Shown in pieces: positions 22,428 to 32,906 of a stretch of DNA of 64,000 nt; the first letter of the stretch is position 1; each line of letters starts with the position of its first letter. This DNA is from Batillaria attramentaria (lineage: Eukaryota; Mollusca; Gastropoda; Batillariidae): assembly GCA_018292915.2 (NCBI GenBank), contig JACVVK020000056.1, positions 1,872,501 to 1,936,500 of the forward strand, written 5' to 3'. The notes beneath the pieces are model-generated. The model ran no database searches, was not told the DNA's origin, and worked only from the letters and a program-made list of their open reading frames with translations. A program made the translations under genes and the position numbers.

Positions 22428-22544
22428 GGGTGGAGTGGGCGTTTGGGAATTTAACGTCCTTTTCCACCACGTGTGGGTGATATCAAACACGGGGCAACGA
22501 GGAAAAAAAGGTCAGTACAAATATTCGGCCCCAGTCAGGATTTT
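22428..22544 (-). mobile_element. SINE-A copy, 5' truncated
   Basis: Tail to GGCCCCAGTCAGGA; the head is absent. Perfect 12 bp duplications TTTTGTTCTGGA lie at 22416-22427 and 22545-22556. Confidence 0.9.
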
Positions 22545-22589
22545 TTTTGTTCTGGAACAGAATAGGGCCTCTGCACTCGATATCTCTTA

Positions 22590-22785
22590 AATGCCCATGC
22601 AAAAATCGCGATTTTACTGGAAATCTTCAGATCACTAGGAGCCACTTCAAACCACTATTGCGCAATCTGCAGCGGTCTCGGGCCTAGCGACGAAGACCCA
22701 CGCCTTGCGTAATAGTGGCTTGAAGTGACACCCATTGGTGTGCAGTGGCTTTTCTTTTTAACAATTCCTATATAGTGGTAGGGCT
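22590..22785 (-). mobile_element. SINE-B body copy
   Basis: Same sequence as 34865-35048 and, inverted, 30237-30432. It contains an internal inverted repeat: AACCACTATTGCGCAA against TTGCGTAATAGTGGCTT, with a loop between. No tRNA head is attached. Confidence 0.75.
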
Positions 22786-22795
22786 TAGGCTCTAA

Positions 22796-22862
22796 GAGTG
22801 AGTGAGTGAGTTTTTAGGGCTTAAAGCCGCGCAAGCCACAAAGACTAATTCGCGGCTGAGCT
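22796..22862 (+). repeat. R2 repeat fragment
   Basis: GAGTGAGTGAGTTTTTAGGG and GCCACAAAGACTAATTCGCG. Only the first part of the repeat is present. Confidence 0.85.
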
Positions 22863-24120
22863 TAGGCTCTAAAGAGATATAGCCCATCGTAATGATAAGT
22901 AAAGCTTAGAATGCAGTCCACTGATATCTCAGTGCTGGCTGTGCAAACGATATTTAAAACGACCCTAAGCCCTTCCAGTTTAGCGAGTGACCGTGACACA
23001 ACAGCAGACTAAACTTGCTTTTCGCTTTGCGTTTATCCGTTTGTTTGGCTCAATGCCAGGCTGTGAGAAAGTGTAACTCTGCATGTGTGTAAGTGGTACG
23101 CTGAGTTAGACAATACAAAACACGGCTCAGAACGAGTTTTGCCAGAATGGTGCCAGATTTGCCGACCCCTTTTTAACTAAAGCTATTTATATAACACTGT
23201 TCCGAAATAATGTTCATGTACCCAACAGATGCTTGTTCCAGTCGTGCGGCAGTTTAAACTCAATTACGCCAAGAGTTACTCGAAACGAGCGTTCAACGTG
23301 TTTCGCGGGCAGAAGTATACCCTCATTCGGCACAAGGGCCTATGTGTCACGGATCGGATAAGTACTTAGGCCCTCTTCCCATTGACGCTAGACGTCTTGC
23401 CGCACCATCATTTTGAATTACAAGCTGTTTATTATTCTGTTTACGCACACTTTCCAGCGTTACGAAATGCAGTCAGTTCACCGTATATACTCCAAGAGTC
23501 AGCTTGCACTTGCGATTTGACAGTTTTTATACGGCAAAGATATACTTATAATCTGTCAAGAGGATTGGGCTGAAGTGTAATGGCTGTTCGTTGTTTACTC
23601 TCAGAGCATCTGGGACCGAGGAACCGATTAAACCTCTTGCACATATCAACGGGTACAGCGCACGGATGGGTTTTCCTGCAAACCTCATATTCCTATGGGG
23701 TATGAAAATCGGCGTAACCTGTCAACATTTCCAAGCATTTTGGCATGGAAACCGGCGGGGGTATAAGAAAGAATGTTTCTCGAGTTTCATCCGTTAAAAT
23801 ACCTTTTCTGCTACAGCCAAGGGTGCAGCGTGCTACACAACGGCATCTGTCGAACTTTCCCGCCTCAGAAAAAAATGATCCTAAGGTTTTCATTCAAACG
23901 GTCTCACTGATCTATAATCGTACACTCATTGTACTGGTTGGCAGCTAGTTGGGGGATGGGTGTAGGGGGCTGGCCGTTGTGGGGATCGTGGACTGGGGGG
24001 AGTGTGTGTGTGTGTGCGGGGGGGGGGGGGGGGGAGAAGGGTATCAAGCAGTTTCCTAAAACGGTGGAACGTAATCTGAAATTGTCCCAGACACTGTAAT
24101 GCTCATCTGACAATTTTTTT
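22863..24120. other. No recognised feature
   Basis: Unique-looking DNA with a G-run at 24018-24033. Short ORFs (23382, 23591, 23745) lack domains. Confidence 0.4.
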
Positions 24121-24125
24121 TTTTA

Positions 24126-24452
24126 AATCACCCTTTTGTATAATTTACATTAACTGCGTCATTACGGTGTAACTGTGGGGTTTTGTTGTTGTTGTTGTTT
24201 TTGTTGGTATTTGTAAATCGCGTTTTTGCTACTAACTGCGTGATTACGATGTAACTTTTGTGGTATTAAATCACTCTTTTGTATAATTCAAACCAATTGC
24301 GTCATTACGACGTAACGTTTTTGTATTAAATCACTATTTTTGTATCGTTCACACTAATTACGTCATTACCATGTACACTTTTGGGGTATTAAATCACTCT
24401 TTTGTATAATTCACACTAACTGCGTTATTGCGATCAGTGTAACTGTTTCTTG
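24126..24452 (+). repeat. Tandem array, ~62 bp unit, five copies
   Basis: Units begin AAATCAC-CTTTTGTATAAT and contain ACTGCGTCATTACG-TGTAAC. Starts are near 24126, 24216, 24268, 24329 and 24391. A GTT microsatellite is inserted in the first unit. Confidence 0.85.
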
Positions 24453-24603
24453 TTCACCTGCAGATGCAGACTACAACGGCTTACTGCAAACAGAAGATGC
24501 TGATTCTTAAAATCATTGATCGTTGTTCATTCAACTTGTAAAAAAGTAGTCGTTCTCCAGCGTCTGGTAACAGAACTTCATGTACAACAGAGCAACAATA
24601 AGA

Positions 24604-24705
24604 GCGTGGGGTGGATGATTGGGAGTTTAACGTCCTTTTCCACCACATAAGGGTGATATCAAAGACTGGGCAACGAGAAAAAAGGCCAGCACAAATATTT
24701 CCCCT
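24604..24705 (-). mobile_element. SINE-A copy, 5' truncated
   Basis: Tail to CAGCACAAATATTT only. Duplications CAACAATA at 24593-24600 and 24706-24713 frame it. Confidence 0.85.
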
Positions 24706-24713
24706 CAACAATA

Positions 24714-25351
24714 TGAACCATGACAAAATGTAAAGAAACTGCTTACGTGGCCCAGAAAAAAGTGCACTCATTCTTGAAATTGTCTCCCAATCTTTGGCGA
24801 AAGTCTATCATCCTTTTATCACTTCGATGACAGAAAAGAAAACACAGCGATAAATCCTTACTTTTAATAACCCGTCCATTTTGACGCGTGATTACGTGGG
24901 TGGCGTCAGTGAAGCAAAGGGAAATTATTTCAGTCAGTTTCACTAGGACGTGGGAGTTACTATTCCTGAGTGTTTATGATAGCTTACTGGGTCTGAGATA
25001 AATTTCTGTCGACTAGGATGATAAAGCAGACTCGGAAATACTATCAGTTTAAATTAAGTAGGTCATTAAAGGATGTGCACCATATAGTTGTGCTCCACAT
25101 CAAATGCCGAGGTATTGCGGAGCCGCTTGCGTAACTGAAACAATCGAACCGCTCATGAATGAAAAAAAATGAAGAAAAAAAAAAGAAAAGCAGGCCACAA
25201 GGCGATTGTTCGTCAGTGAGAAGAAGAGAAAAAGACTCCAGTCTCTCTCTCTTGATCCACAGCAAATTCAGTCAAAAGTCGCTCAAGACTGAGTTCAGTG
25301 AAATCACGCCACTGACTGGATCCTATGATAAACTAGAGGGGCAAAGCCTCC
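24714..25351. other. No recognised feature
   Basis: An A-rich patch near 25165-25190; nothing else recognised. Confidence 0.4.
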
Positions 25352-26684
25352 TTGGCTCACTTGTGAGATGGGTCAAGGTCATTCAAAAGAATATGTTTGT
25401 AAAGCTATCACTGTCTATCCTGAAGTAAGATGTCTCTTGTGTTCATAGTTCCTAAGAAAATGGTCAATGGCAACATAACAATTTTCCAAGGACAGCTTGT
25501 ATCACCTTGACTTTGGGTCAAGGTCATTCAAATGAGATCTGTAAGTAAAGGGCTTATCAATGACTATCTTTATGCCATGTTTGATAGCTCTAGTTTTTGC
25601 AGCTTCTGTACAAATGGTAATGTAAAATTCACAACAGACAGCTGTATTGACCTTGACCTTGAGTCAAGGTCATTCAAAAGGCTATGTCTGCATAGGTCTC
25701 ATTGCTGCCTATCACTGTGCCTTGTTTGGTGCCTCTGCTATTTGTTGTTTCCAAGAAAATGCTAACGTTAAGGTCTCCGCAAAACAATTTGAGTGGCCTT
25801 GACCTCGACTCAAGGAAATTGAATACAAGTATGCCAGTACAGGTTTTGTCAATGTCTATCAACATGCAAAGTTTGATGCCTCTGGTGTCCCTAGATTTTG
25901 AGAAAATGGCAATTGTAAATTTCCAGTGAGACAGATTTAGTGACCTTGACCTTCAGTCAAGGTCATTCAAACGGTATGTCTTGGAAGGTCTTACTGCTGT
26001 CTATCAGCAAACCAGGTTTGATGCTTCTACCATTTATTGTTTCTGAGAAAATGCCAATGTTAAGGTTTTGGAAGCATTTCCGCAAACAGCTTGTATGGCC
26101 TTGACCTTGACTCAAAGACACTGAATACAGGTATGTCAGTAAAGCTGCTGTCAATGTCTATCATCATGCAAAGTTTGATGTCTCTGGCTTTTCTGGATTC
26201 TGAGAAAATGCCAATGTAAAATTTCCAAACAGACAGCTTTGGTGACCTTGATCTTGGATCAAGGTCAGTCAATATGGTATGTTTTGAAAGGTCTTACGGC
26301 TGTCTATCAGCACGCCAAGTTAGGTGCCTCTGCTATTCATTGTTTCTGAGAAAATGCCAATGTTAAGGTTTTGGAAGGTTTCCGCTAAAGAGCTTTTATG
26401 GCCTTGACCTTGACTCAAAGTCACTGAATACAGGTATGTTAGTAAAGGTGTTGTCAATGTCTATCATCATGCAAAGTTTGACGTCTCTGGCTTTTCTAGA
26501 TTCTGAGAAAATGCCAATGAAAACTAGCAAACAGACAGCTTTAGTGGCCTTGACCTTGGGTCAAGGTCAATCAATATGGTATGTTTTGAAAGGTCTCATG
26601 GCTGTCTATCAGCAGGCCAAGTTTGGTGCCTCTGCTATTTGTAGATTCTGAGAAAAAGCCAATGTTAAGGTTTACTGTGGACAC

Positions 26685-26718
<34 letters not shown>

Positions 26719-26789
26719 GGACACACACACACACAGACAGACGACGGAGGGCTATTACATAGACTCACTTTGTTACACAAGTGAGCCAA
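25352..26789 (+). mobile_element. TIR-bounded element made of nuclear-receptor-site tandem repeats
   Basis: The ends are perfect 14 bp inverted repeats, TTGGCTCACTTGTG at 25352 and its complement at 26776. Inside are about eight diverged ~146-156 bp units with anchors near 25505, 25651, 25797, 25944, 26098, 26244, 26400 and 26547. Alternating anchor types suggest a two-unit higher-order repeat. Each anchor carries TGACCTTGA and/or TCAAGGTCA. Before the right end lie an ACAG run and a hairpin (ACTCACTTTGT/ACACAAGTGAG). No transposase is seen, so it is non-autonomous. The layout is reminiscent of molluscan 'pearl'-type elements with tandem cores, but I cannot assign it. Confidence 0.75.
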
Positions 26790-26958
26790 AAAGACACTTG
26801 TACTGACACTGACCGGCTGAGGCCGGCACGAGACACACCAGCTACTCTGATTTCAAGCTCATTCAACCTGTGACTGACGTAACTGCAAATACATTTTACA
26901 TCAAGTCAAGCGAGTTCTTTAATCTGATGAATTTATTTTGAAAACCTTGGTGCCGTGC

Positions 26959-26960
<2 letters not shown>

Positions 26961-27031
<71 letters not shown>

Positions 27032-27034
27032 CAC

Positions 27035-27081
<47 letters not shown>

Positions 27082-27083
27082 AC

Positions 27084-27123
<40 letters not shown>

Positions 27124-27130
27124 AGTGTGC

Positions 27131-27205
<75 letters not shown>

Positions 27206-27225
27206 TGATGATGATGATGATGAAA
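26961..27225. repeat. Compound (GT)n(GA)n(GAT)n microsatellite
   Basis: A long GT array with GTGCACG and GTCAGTGCG interruptions, then GA, then GAT. Confidence 0.95.
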
Positions 27226-27398
27226 CTTTATTTATCAACGGTAAAAGTTTTGACAGAAATTCGCCAGTTTGCAAACTTGCCGTTGCTAATCAGTACTACA
27301 GAGACTATCTACTAAGGAAAAAATGGAGCAAAATATAAAAGAAAAAATTCAACACAGAAAATTATGCACTAAACTACAAGAAACAAAACCATAGAGAG
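27206..27398 (-). mobile_element. LINE 3' end (same family as 18961-19260)
   Basis: The minus-strand copy of the 3' UTR matches through AACTTTATTTATCAACGGTA, TTTGCAAACTTGCCG and TAGTTTAGTGCATAAT. The tail is the GAT/GA/GT microsatellite. Confidence 0.85.
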
Positions 27399-27875
27399 AG
27401 TCAGAGAGAGAGAGAGAGGAGGGGGGGGGGGAGGGCCGGATAATATGAAAGCCTGTGATACCCTCACCGAGGACCCCGCCAACAGATGTGGACGCGCAGA
27501 TAGAAGCCCCGCACCACAGATGAGATGCATGCGGTGCTAAACGGATCCCAACCCTGTGTGTAATGCGGTGCATATGTACCCCGTGCCGCTCCGCCATAAA
27601 CCCCTTCTCCCCACCATCGCTCTGTACATTTCCTTGTGGATGGGGAAAACAACTCGAAACCATACAGGCCAATTTTGCCAATTTGTTCGCCCGTTTTTGT
27701 TGCATCGTTTGTTTCCAGTGGGTGCTTAGCAAAGATGTGCATGAAGTGCGCAGTGTGTGCAACGGGAAACCTACCACAGTGGACGAGGAAAGCTGCACTC
27801 TTATTGCAATGAAAACAGAGCATGGCAGACTGACAAAACGTCAGCATCTCTCCCCCGTTTCCCCCACCCTTACTG
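27399..27875. other. Region before a LINE remnant; no supported gene
   Basis: A G-run at 27419-27432, then overlapping ORFs on both strands (27464-27886) with no recognised domain. It could be degraded LINE sequence. Confidence 0.35.
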
Positions 27876-28124
27876 TACATCACTGAACTCCTGACTAAAA
27901 TATGTCCACTGTGTCAGCTTGATACTGAAGACGAGTTACATTTTCTTTTATACTGTCCAAATCTTTCTGACATTCGTACCCGGTTTATTCCTAGAAAATT
28001 TTGGAACCATCCAAGCAGCTTTCGACTCACTTTGCCAATGGCCTCAAGCAACTATTATACAGTTAAGAACCTGGCATTATATATTTTTCTAGCGTTAAGA
28101 AAAAGACAACAGTCGCTCAGCTGA
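27876..28124 (+). pseudogene. LINE ORF2 C-terminal remnant with Cys-rich motif
   Basis: An 82-codon open end of a LINE polyprotein beginning YITELLTKI, with CPLCQLDTEDELHFLLYCP at about residues 10-28, then SDIRTRF and a basic end LALRKRQQSLS before the stop at 28122. The C-x2-C...E-x-H-x-L...C-P pattern is typical of the zinc-binding-like C-terminus of many LINEs. No ATG or RT domain is attached, so it is a 5'-truncated insertion. Confidence 0.8.
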
Positions 28125-28258
28125 GTTGATATACTTTATTTTGCACTTTGGTTATTTCCTGTACAAGTATTGATGTGAATAAGAATGTCTGGATGTCACT
28201 CTCAACTTTGAATGGGCCAAAGGCCTATCAATAAACAATTCTGATTCTGATTCTGACG
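28125..28258 (+). mobile_element. LINE 3' UTR and tail
   Basis: Continues from the coding remnant and ends AGGCCTATCAATAAACAATT plus a TCTGAT repeat. Such short 3' repeats are usual LINE tails. Confidence 0.8.
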
Positions 28259-28272
28259 CCAGATCAGACGGC

Positions 28273-28424
28273 GGGTGGGTGGGTGGATGGGGTGGGTGGG
28301 TGTTTGGGAGTTTAGCGTCCTTTTCCACCACATACGGGTGATATCAAAGACGGGGCACCGATGAAAAAGCCAGCACAAATATTTGGCCCCAGCCAGGATT
28401 CGAACTCACGGCCCGAGCATTGGA
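28273..28424 (-). mobile_element. SINE-A copy, 5' truncated
   Basis: Tail to the middle of the tRNA head. Duplications CCAGATCAGACGGC (28259-28272) and CCAGATCACACGGC (28425-28438). It landed right at the tail of the LINE remnant. Confidence 0.9.
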
Positions 28425-28461
28425 CCAGATCACACGGCAAATATGCAAAAACAAACTATAA

Positions 28462-28605
28462 CTGTCAAAACAAAATCAGTTCACAGGTATAGCAAATAAA
28501 AGTTTCTGAGTACCGCCAACTACCCGCTTTTCTTTATCTCAGATACATGTGGGGACAATGGGACAAAATTTCGTCTTTAACAGCACAAAATTAGCTACAG
28601 ATCTG
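28462..28605 (+). repeat. Dispersed copy of the 31.0 kb tandem repeat (R4)
   Basis: Shares CAGTTCACAGGTATAG, ATCTCAGATACATGTG, GGGACAATGGGACAA and CAAAATTAGCTACAGATCTG with 31205-31345, so the two loci share both a repeat unit and its right flank. Confidence 0.8.
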
Positions 28606-28914
28606 AAGTAAAGAGGATTCAGTATTATTCTAGCGTTTCACTATTGTACGTTTTAACAGACAACATACGTCAAGTTTCTCCGCATATAATTTATAATATA
28701 TTCTGGCACATTGACATGACAGATCTGAAATGTGTCATCCGAGTCATCAACAGCAGCAAGTTAAATCCCAGTTCATTCATGTAGTCTCACAGCTGACAAG
28801 CTGACGCACCACTTCTAAAGACATTGTCTTCTGCGATTACTGACGCATTATGACCAGATGCACACATGCAAAAACAAAACTCGACTCGAACTTCAAGTTT
28901 ATAATGTGATGTGA

Positions 28915-28954
28915 TGGTATGGTATGGTATGGTATGGTATGGTATGGTATGGTA
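28915..28954. repeat. (GGTAT)n pentanucleotide repeat
   Basis: Eight perfect GGTAT units. Confidence 0.95.
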
Positions 28955-29229
28955 GACTTCTCCTCGGCGCACCTATCCATCTCTACTGAAATGCTCATGG
29001 TGCCGCAGGGCTGGAGGACGAAGCAGTGAAAGCCTGCTGCCGCTAAGCGCTACTTTATGTGCAAACCTCCACCCTGTTACTCACTCTGGTGCGTGCGACA
29101 GTATTTCTGTTTTACCACGCCACCGGCCACAGCCTACTCTTCTTCGAAAGATGCACGTGGGATTTTTTAGCGTGCACACTTGATATCTGTGCGTGCATGT
29201 GTACACGAAGGCGAGACAGGCACCGTAAA
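28955..29229. other. Repeat-like spacer between two pentanucleotide arrays
   Basis: Lies between the GGTAT and AATAT arrays. It contains GAAAGATGCACGTGGGATTT and CGTGCACACTTGATATC, which look SINE-like, but the family was not identified. Confidence 0.35.
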
Positions 29230-29285
29230 CGATATAATATAATATAATATAATATAATATAATATAATATAATATAATATAATAT
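29230..29285. repeat. (AATAT)n pentanucleotide repeat
   Basis: About eleven near-perfect units. Confidence 0.95.
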
Positions 29286-29680
29286 TCGGCCTGCACAGTT
29301 TTGGTTCGTGTTTCAGTCCATCCACAAAAGAGATCGACGTAGCAATAATAACCTCCACGACATCTGCTGTTTTCAAGGAAGGTCTTTCTCAAGAACACAT
29401 CAGGTGAAGTCACCTGCATTTCACGTCGCCACCTGAACGTCATATCCTGGCCAGACAGGGAGAAGTCAGCATCTCCCACTCACAGGTGCAAGTCGTTGTG
29501 GAGGTTTGATGAACACCTATCCATGCCGTGCTGGCAACCATGTGGTCACCAGGTAAGACAAACACCACTAGAAATACCCACGTTAACCCCTATGCATGTA
29601 TAGTTCAGTCACCGACTGAGCAACATAGATCATCATTTACAAAGCTGTGGTGTTTTTTATGCAGGTCTGGAGCTTACGGG
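29286..29680. other. No supported gene
   Basis: The minus-strand ORF 29081-29479 begins MGDADFSLSGQDMTF but runs into the AATAT repeat; it has no recognised domain. Confidence 0.4.
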
Positions 29681-29942
29681 TAATGTCGAGGATAACCTTC
29701 AGGGACGTGGAAAGCACTATATAGTACTGAATGATTCGTGCTGGTAACCAAACCCTGAGCGGTTTTGTCATTTACATTTCCGCCACAGAGAGACAAAGAA
29801 GAGGCAACGGGCACTGTCGAGGATAACCTTCAGAGACGTGGAAAGCACTGTATAGCATTATAAATGATTCGTACTGGTAACCAAACCCTGAGCGGTTTTG
29901 TTCATGAACATTTCCACCACAGAGAGACGCCGAAGAAGAGGC
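29681..29942 (+). repeat. Two-copy tandem duplication (~132 bp)
   Basis: GTCGAGGATAACCTTCAG, ACGTGGAAAGCACT and GGTAACCAAACCCTGAGCGG appear at 29686 and again near 29816. The copies differ by substitutions and a few indels. AAAGCACTATATAG resembles a LINE 3' end. Confidence 0.85.
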
Positions 29943-30002
29943 CAGCTCATCAGCATCATACATTGCAAAGTTGGCTTTTGTTTGAAGCTCATAGGTAACA
30001 CT

Positions 30003-30432
30003 GGGGCGGTTGGTGGTCTAGTGGTTAAGACTTTGTCACCAGTGCGAGGGGAATGGGTGGGTGGGTGTTTGGGGTTTAACGCCCTTTTCCACCACATACG
30101 GGTGATATCAAAGACGGGGCAACGATGAAAAAGCCAGCACAAATATTTTGCCCCAGCAAGGAGAGGAACTCACGAGCATCAGAAGTCCAGCGCTCTACCA
30201 CTTGGCCACCCCGGCTCCCCTGTCACCAGTGCGAGACACTTGCCCACTCTATGATAAGACTGGTTAAAAAGAACGAGCCACTGCACACCAGTAGCAGTCA
30301 CCTCAAGCCACTATTACGCAAGGTACAGGCCGGCCTTCCCGCTTGGCGCGAGACTGCTGCAGATTGCGTAAAAGTGGCTTCAAGTGGCTTCTAATGACGA
30401 TTTCACGTAAACATGCGATTTTTGCATGGGCA
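30003..30432 (+). mobile_element. SINE-B copy interrupted by SINE-A
   Basis: The head starts GGGGCGGTTGGTGGTCTAG with GTGGTTAAGAC and is broken at 30048 by the SINE at 30049-30220, resuming at 30221. The body from about 30245 is the inverse of the copies at 22590 and 34865 and ends at CATGCGATTTTTGCATGGGC. It holds the AAGCCACTATTACGCAA hairpin arms. Confidence 0.75.
30049..30220 (-). mobile_element. SINE-A copy, full length, nested in SINE-B
   Basis: Perfect 15 bp duplications TGTCACCAGTGCGAG at 30034-30048 and 30221-30235. The head has a short deletion around the anticodon-arm region. Confidence 0.93.
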
Positions 30433-30975
30433 TTAAAGAGATATCTCCCTGGAAAAATTAGATCCATCCAATTTTACTCATTAATTTCATACAAGAGGCC
30501 ATAACCTTATTTCCTGCCAATTTTGGTAATTGCGGGCCTAAAATGCAGCGTATAACAAAATGCACGGTGATTTTTTTTCCCTCCACTAGTACGTGATATG
30601 AGCTGTATCAGTTACGGTACATAAGGTAAGTGGTATGAGGTGTATCGCTTATGGTACATCAGAACAGCACAATCTATTCTGGTCGCAAGCAGCTGTTTTA
30701 GTCGGAAAGTAACGAGCCCTCAAGTGGTAGAGGAGGCTGTGAATAGCTCCAATTCCTTCCACTCGTAACGATCAAAGCAGACAGGACAGACCTGAGGGCG
30801 GGTCAAGTAGACAGGGGAAACACCTGAGCAGCATCCTCCCCCCTTACCTGGGCAAGCATAAAACACACCTGCCCAAATCACCAGATCACAGGCAAGCGAC
30901 ATGGGTAAGGTAAGGAGGCGTACACGACACTCCCTTTTAGGTGGTTAGGCCAGACAAGTTTTCTTTCGGGAGCTT
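30433..30975. other. No recognised feature
   Basis: Unique-looking sequence, with no supported ORF. Confidence 0.4.
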
Positions 30976-31275
30976 GAATACTTGCATTTTCGTTTGATGC
31001 TAACGATATTCGTCAAAACGCAGTTCACAGGTGTACTTGGAAAATTAAAGTTTACCGCCGCTCTTCATCATCTCAGATACTTGCATTTTGGTTTGATGCT
31101 AACGATAATCGTCAAAACGAAATTCACGAGTGTACTTAGAAAATTAAAGTTTATCGCCGCTCTTCATCATCTCAGATACTTGCATTTTGGTTTGATGCTA
31201 ACTGTATTGTCAAAACGAAATTCACAGGTATAGTTAGCAAATTAAAGTTTACCGCCGCTCTTCATCATCTCAGAT
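30976..31275 (+). repeat. R4 tandem array, ~100 bp unit, three copies
   Basis: Units contain ACTTGCATTTTGGTTTGATG, CGTCAAAACGAAATTCAC and GCCGCTCTTCATCATCTCAG. They are close in sequence, so the array is fairly young. Confidence 0.9.
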
Positions 31276-31359
31276 ACATGTGTTGCGGGACAATGGGACA
31301 ACATGTCACCTTCACCAGCACAAAATTAGCTACAGATGGTCTGATGCTGAGGACGAAAC

Positions 31360-32310
31360 TTTGGAAGAATGCAAAACGATGTGGCACAAAACAAACAAAC
31401 AAAATCAACAACAGCAACAACAACCGCCCTCTTCAGTTCAGAACTCAAGCCCGACAAAAACACTCTTGCTCTATGGTGCGCAGCACGTAAGACACCTCAG
31501 TTTTGAGTCGGGTCACTGGGGCTAAGTTCAGAACTGCTGTTCATCAACAAAAACCGAAGTGATTGATCTCTTAGGCTGACGTCTTGTCTCAATCAGGAGC
31601 GAATGAGGCGAAGATAGAACATTGTAAACGGCCCTGAATTTGAAATTGTCCGGGAAACGAACGATAACTCTCTTTTAATTGTCTGAGATCTACACAGAGC
31701 GGTTGTTTTGTTCAAAGGAAATGTTTCTTGGCGCTAAGAAAAACTTATTCCTGAACATGCTTCACGTGTATGCAGAACTAATCACACAGTTTGAAGCTCG
31801 TTTTCTTCATTGCGAAAGACATCCGCTGCTTTACTCTCCCGAAAAACTTGCATTTGATGACAAGCTGCACAAGCCTGGGGCATAAACAAGCTCTCAACCG
31901 TTTGAAACGGTTAAAGAAAAAACAAACAAACTAAAGAGGAATTAATTACAGCGTCGTCCTTTTTCTCCAGAACTGAAAAGTTTCTTTTAAACGCAAACCA
32001 GAAGTGTTTCTTTCCCTTCTGATCAGTTTTTAGATATCGCTGGTTTTCAGCACTTGAAGGTATTTTTCTCGGTTTAGCTCGCGGAGGCATGAAGTAGGAC
32101 CTTTCCGGCTGCAACTCCATGATGTTCAAGGTGATTCGTCCGTGTCTTGTGAGCGTTCCGAGGCAGTAGACCTATAAGCCGATTTCACCAATAGTGAATG
32201 GCAAGTTGGTCGACTCTTGCGATTTTCAGAAGCGATTTTTACCCCAACCCCAAAGGCACCGTGAGCATGCTTACTGCATGGAAGTTTTCTTGTAGCGCCA
32301 TACAAATGGC
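31360..32310. other. No supported gene
   Basis: A 31679-31885 frame (internal ATG at 31721, continuing FLGAKKNLFLNMLHVYAE) is protein-like but unrecognised and has no splice support. The rest is featureless. Confidence 0.35.
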
Positions 32311-32311
32311 C

Positions 32312-32430
32312 AATCATCATCATCATCATCATCATCTATGTTTGGTTTGACGTCTTTAGCTTCTGTAGTCGAACAAAAGCCAAAAAAGACATGTTTCAAC
32401 TGGTTTAAAAACAACAACAACAACAACAAC

Positions 32431-32468
<38 letters not shown>
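32312..32468. repeat. (CAT)n, (CAA)n and (CA)n microsatellites
   Basis: CAT at 32312-32335; CAA followed by CA at 32407-32468. Confidence 0.93.
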
Positions 32469-32469
<1 letters not shown>

Positions 32470-32740
32470 CTCGACAGACTCTCGTTAACTACAGGAGAAA
32501 CAAGTTACGAGCTTTTGCCTCACCTTGGAGTCAACCCAAGTGTTTAATCTACTGACCAGCACATTGGTCAGGGCTTGGGTGTTCGGGTTAAACGTTTGGT
32601 TAGATTAAGGGTTATGGTGTTAGGAAAAGCCTGATCACATACCCATACCTGAGTATAAAGAGTATGTCCCTAACAAAGCTTAAAAGGGGTCCTGCATACT
32701 GTTTCCTCTTTACCTACTACGCTGAAAAGCCCTCTGCACA

Positions 32741-32897
32741 CTCAGAGCGTTGGACCTCGATTGCTCGGGTCGTGCGTTTGAATCCCGGCTGGGGCCAAAT
32801 ATTTCTGCTGGCCTTTTTCTCGTTGCCCCGTCTTTGATATCACCCATACGTGGTGGAAAAGGACGTTAAACTCCCAAAATACCTACCCCACCCACCA
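32741..32897 (+). mobile_element. SINE-A copy, 5' truncated in the head
   Basis: Starts within the A box (CAGAGCGTTGGAC) and keeps the B box and the complete body. Near-duplications CTCTGCACA (32732-32740) and CTCTGCATA (32898-32906). Confidence 0.87.
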
Positions 32898-32906
32898 CTC
32901 TGCATA

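Noticed and set aside
22012..22590. 192-codon plus-strand ORF
   Set aside because: It runs straight into a SINE-A with its target duplication and uses SINE body codons. Two other frames are open over the same stretch, and no domain is recognisable.
25532..26651. Several 60-77 codon ORFs in the receptor-site array
   Set aside because: The same short frames recur in each diverged repeat unit and are interrupted differently, as expected for non-coding repeats.
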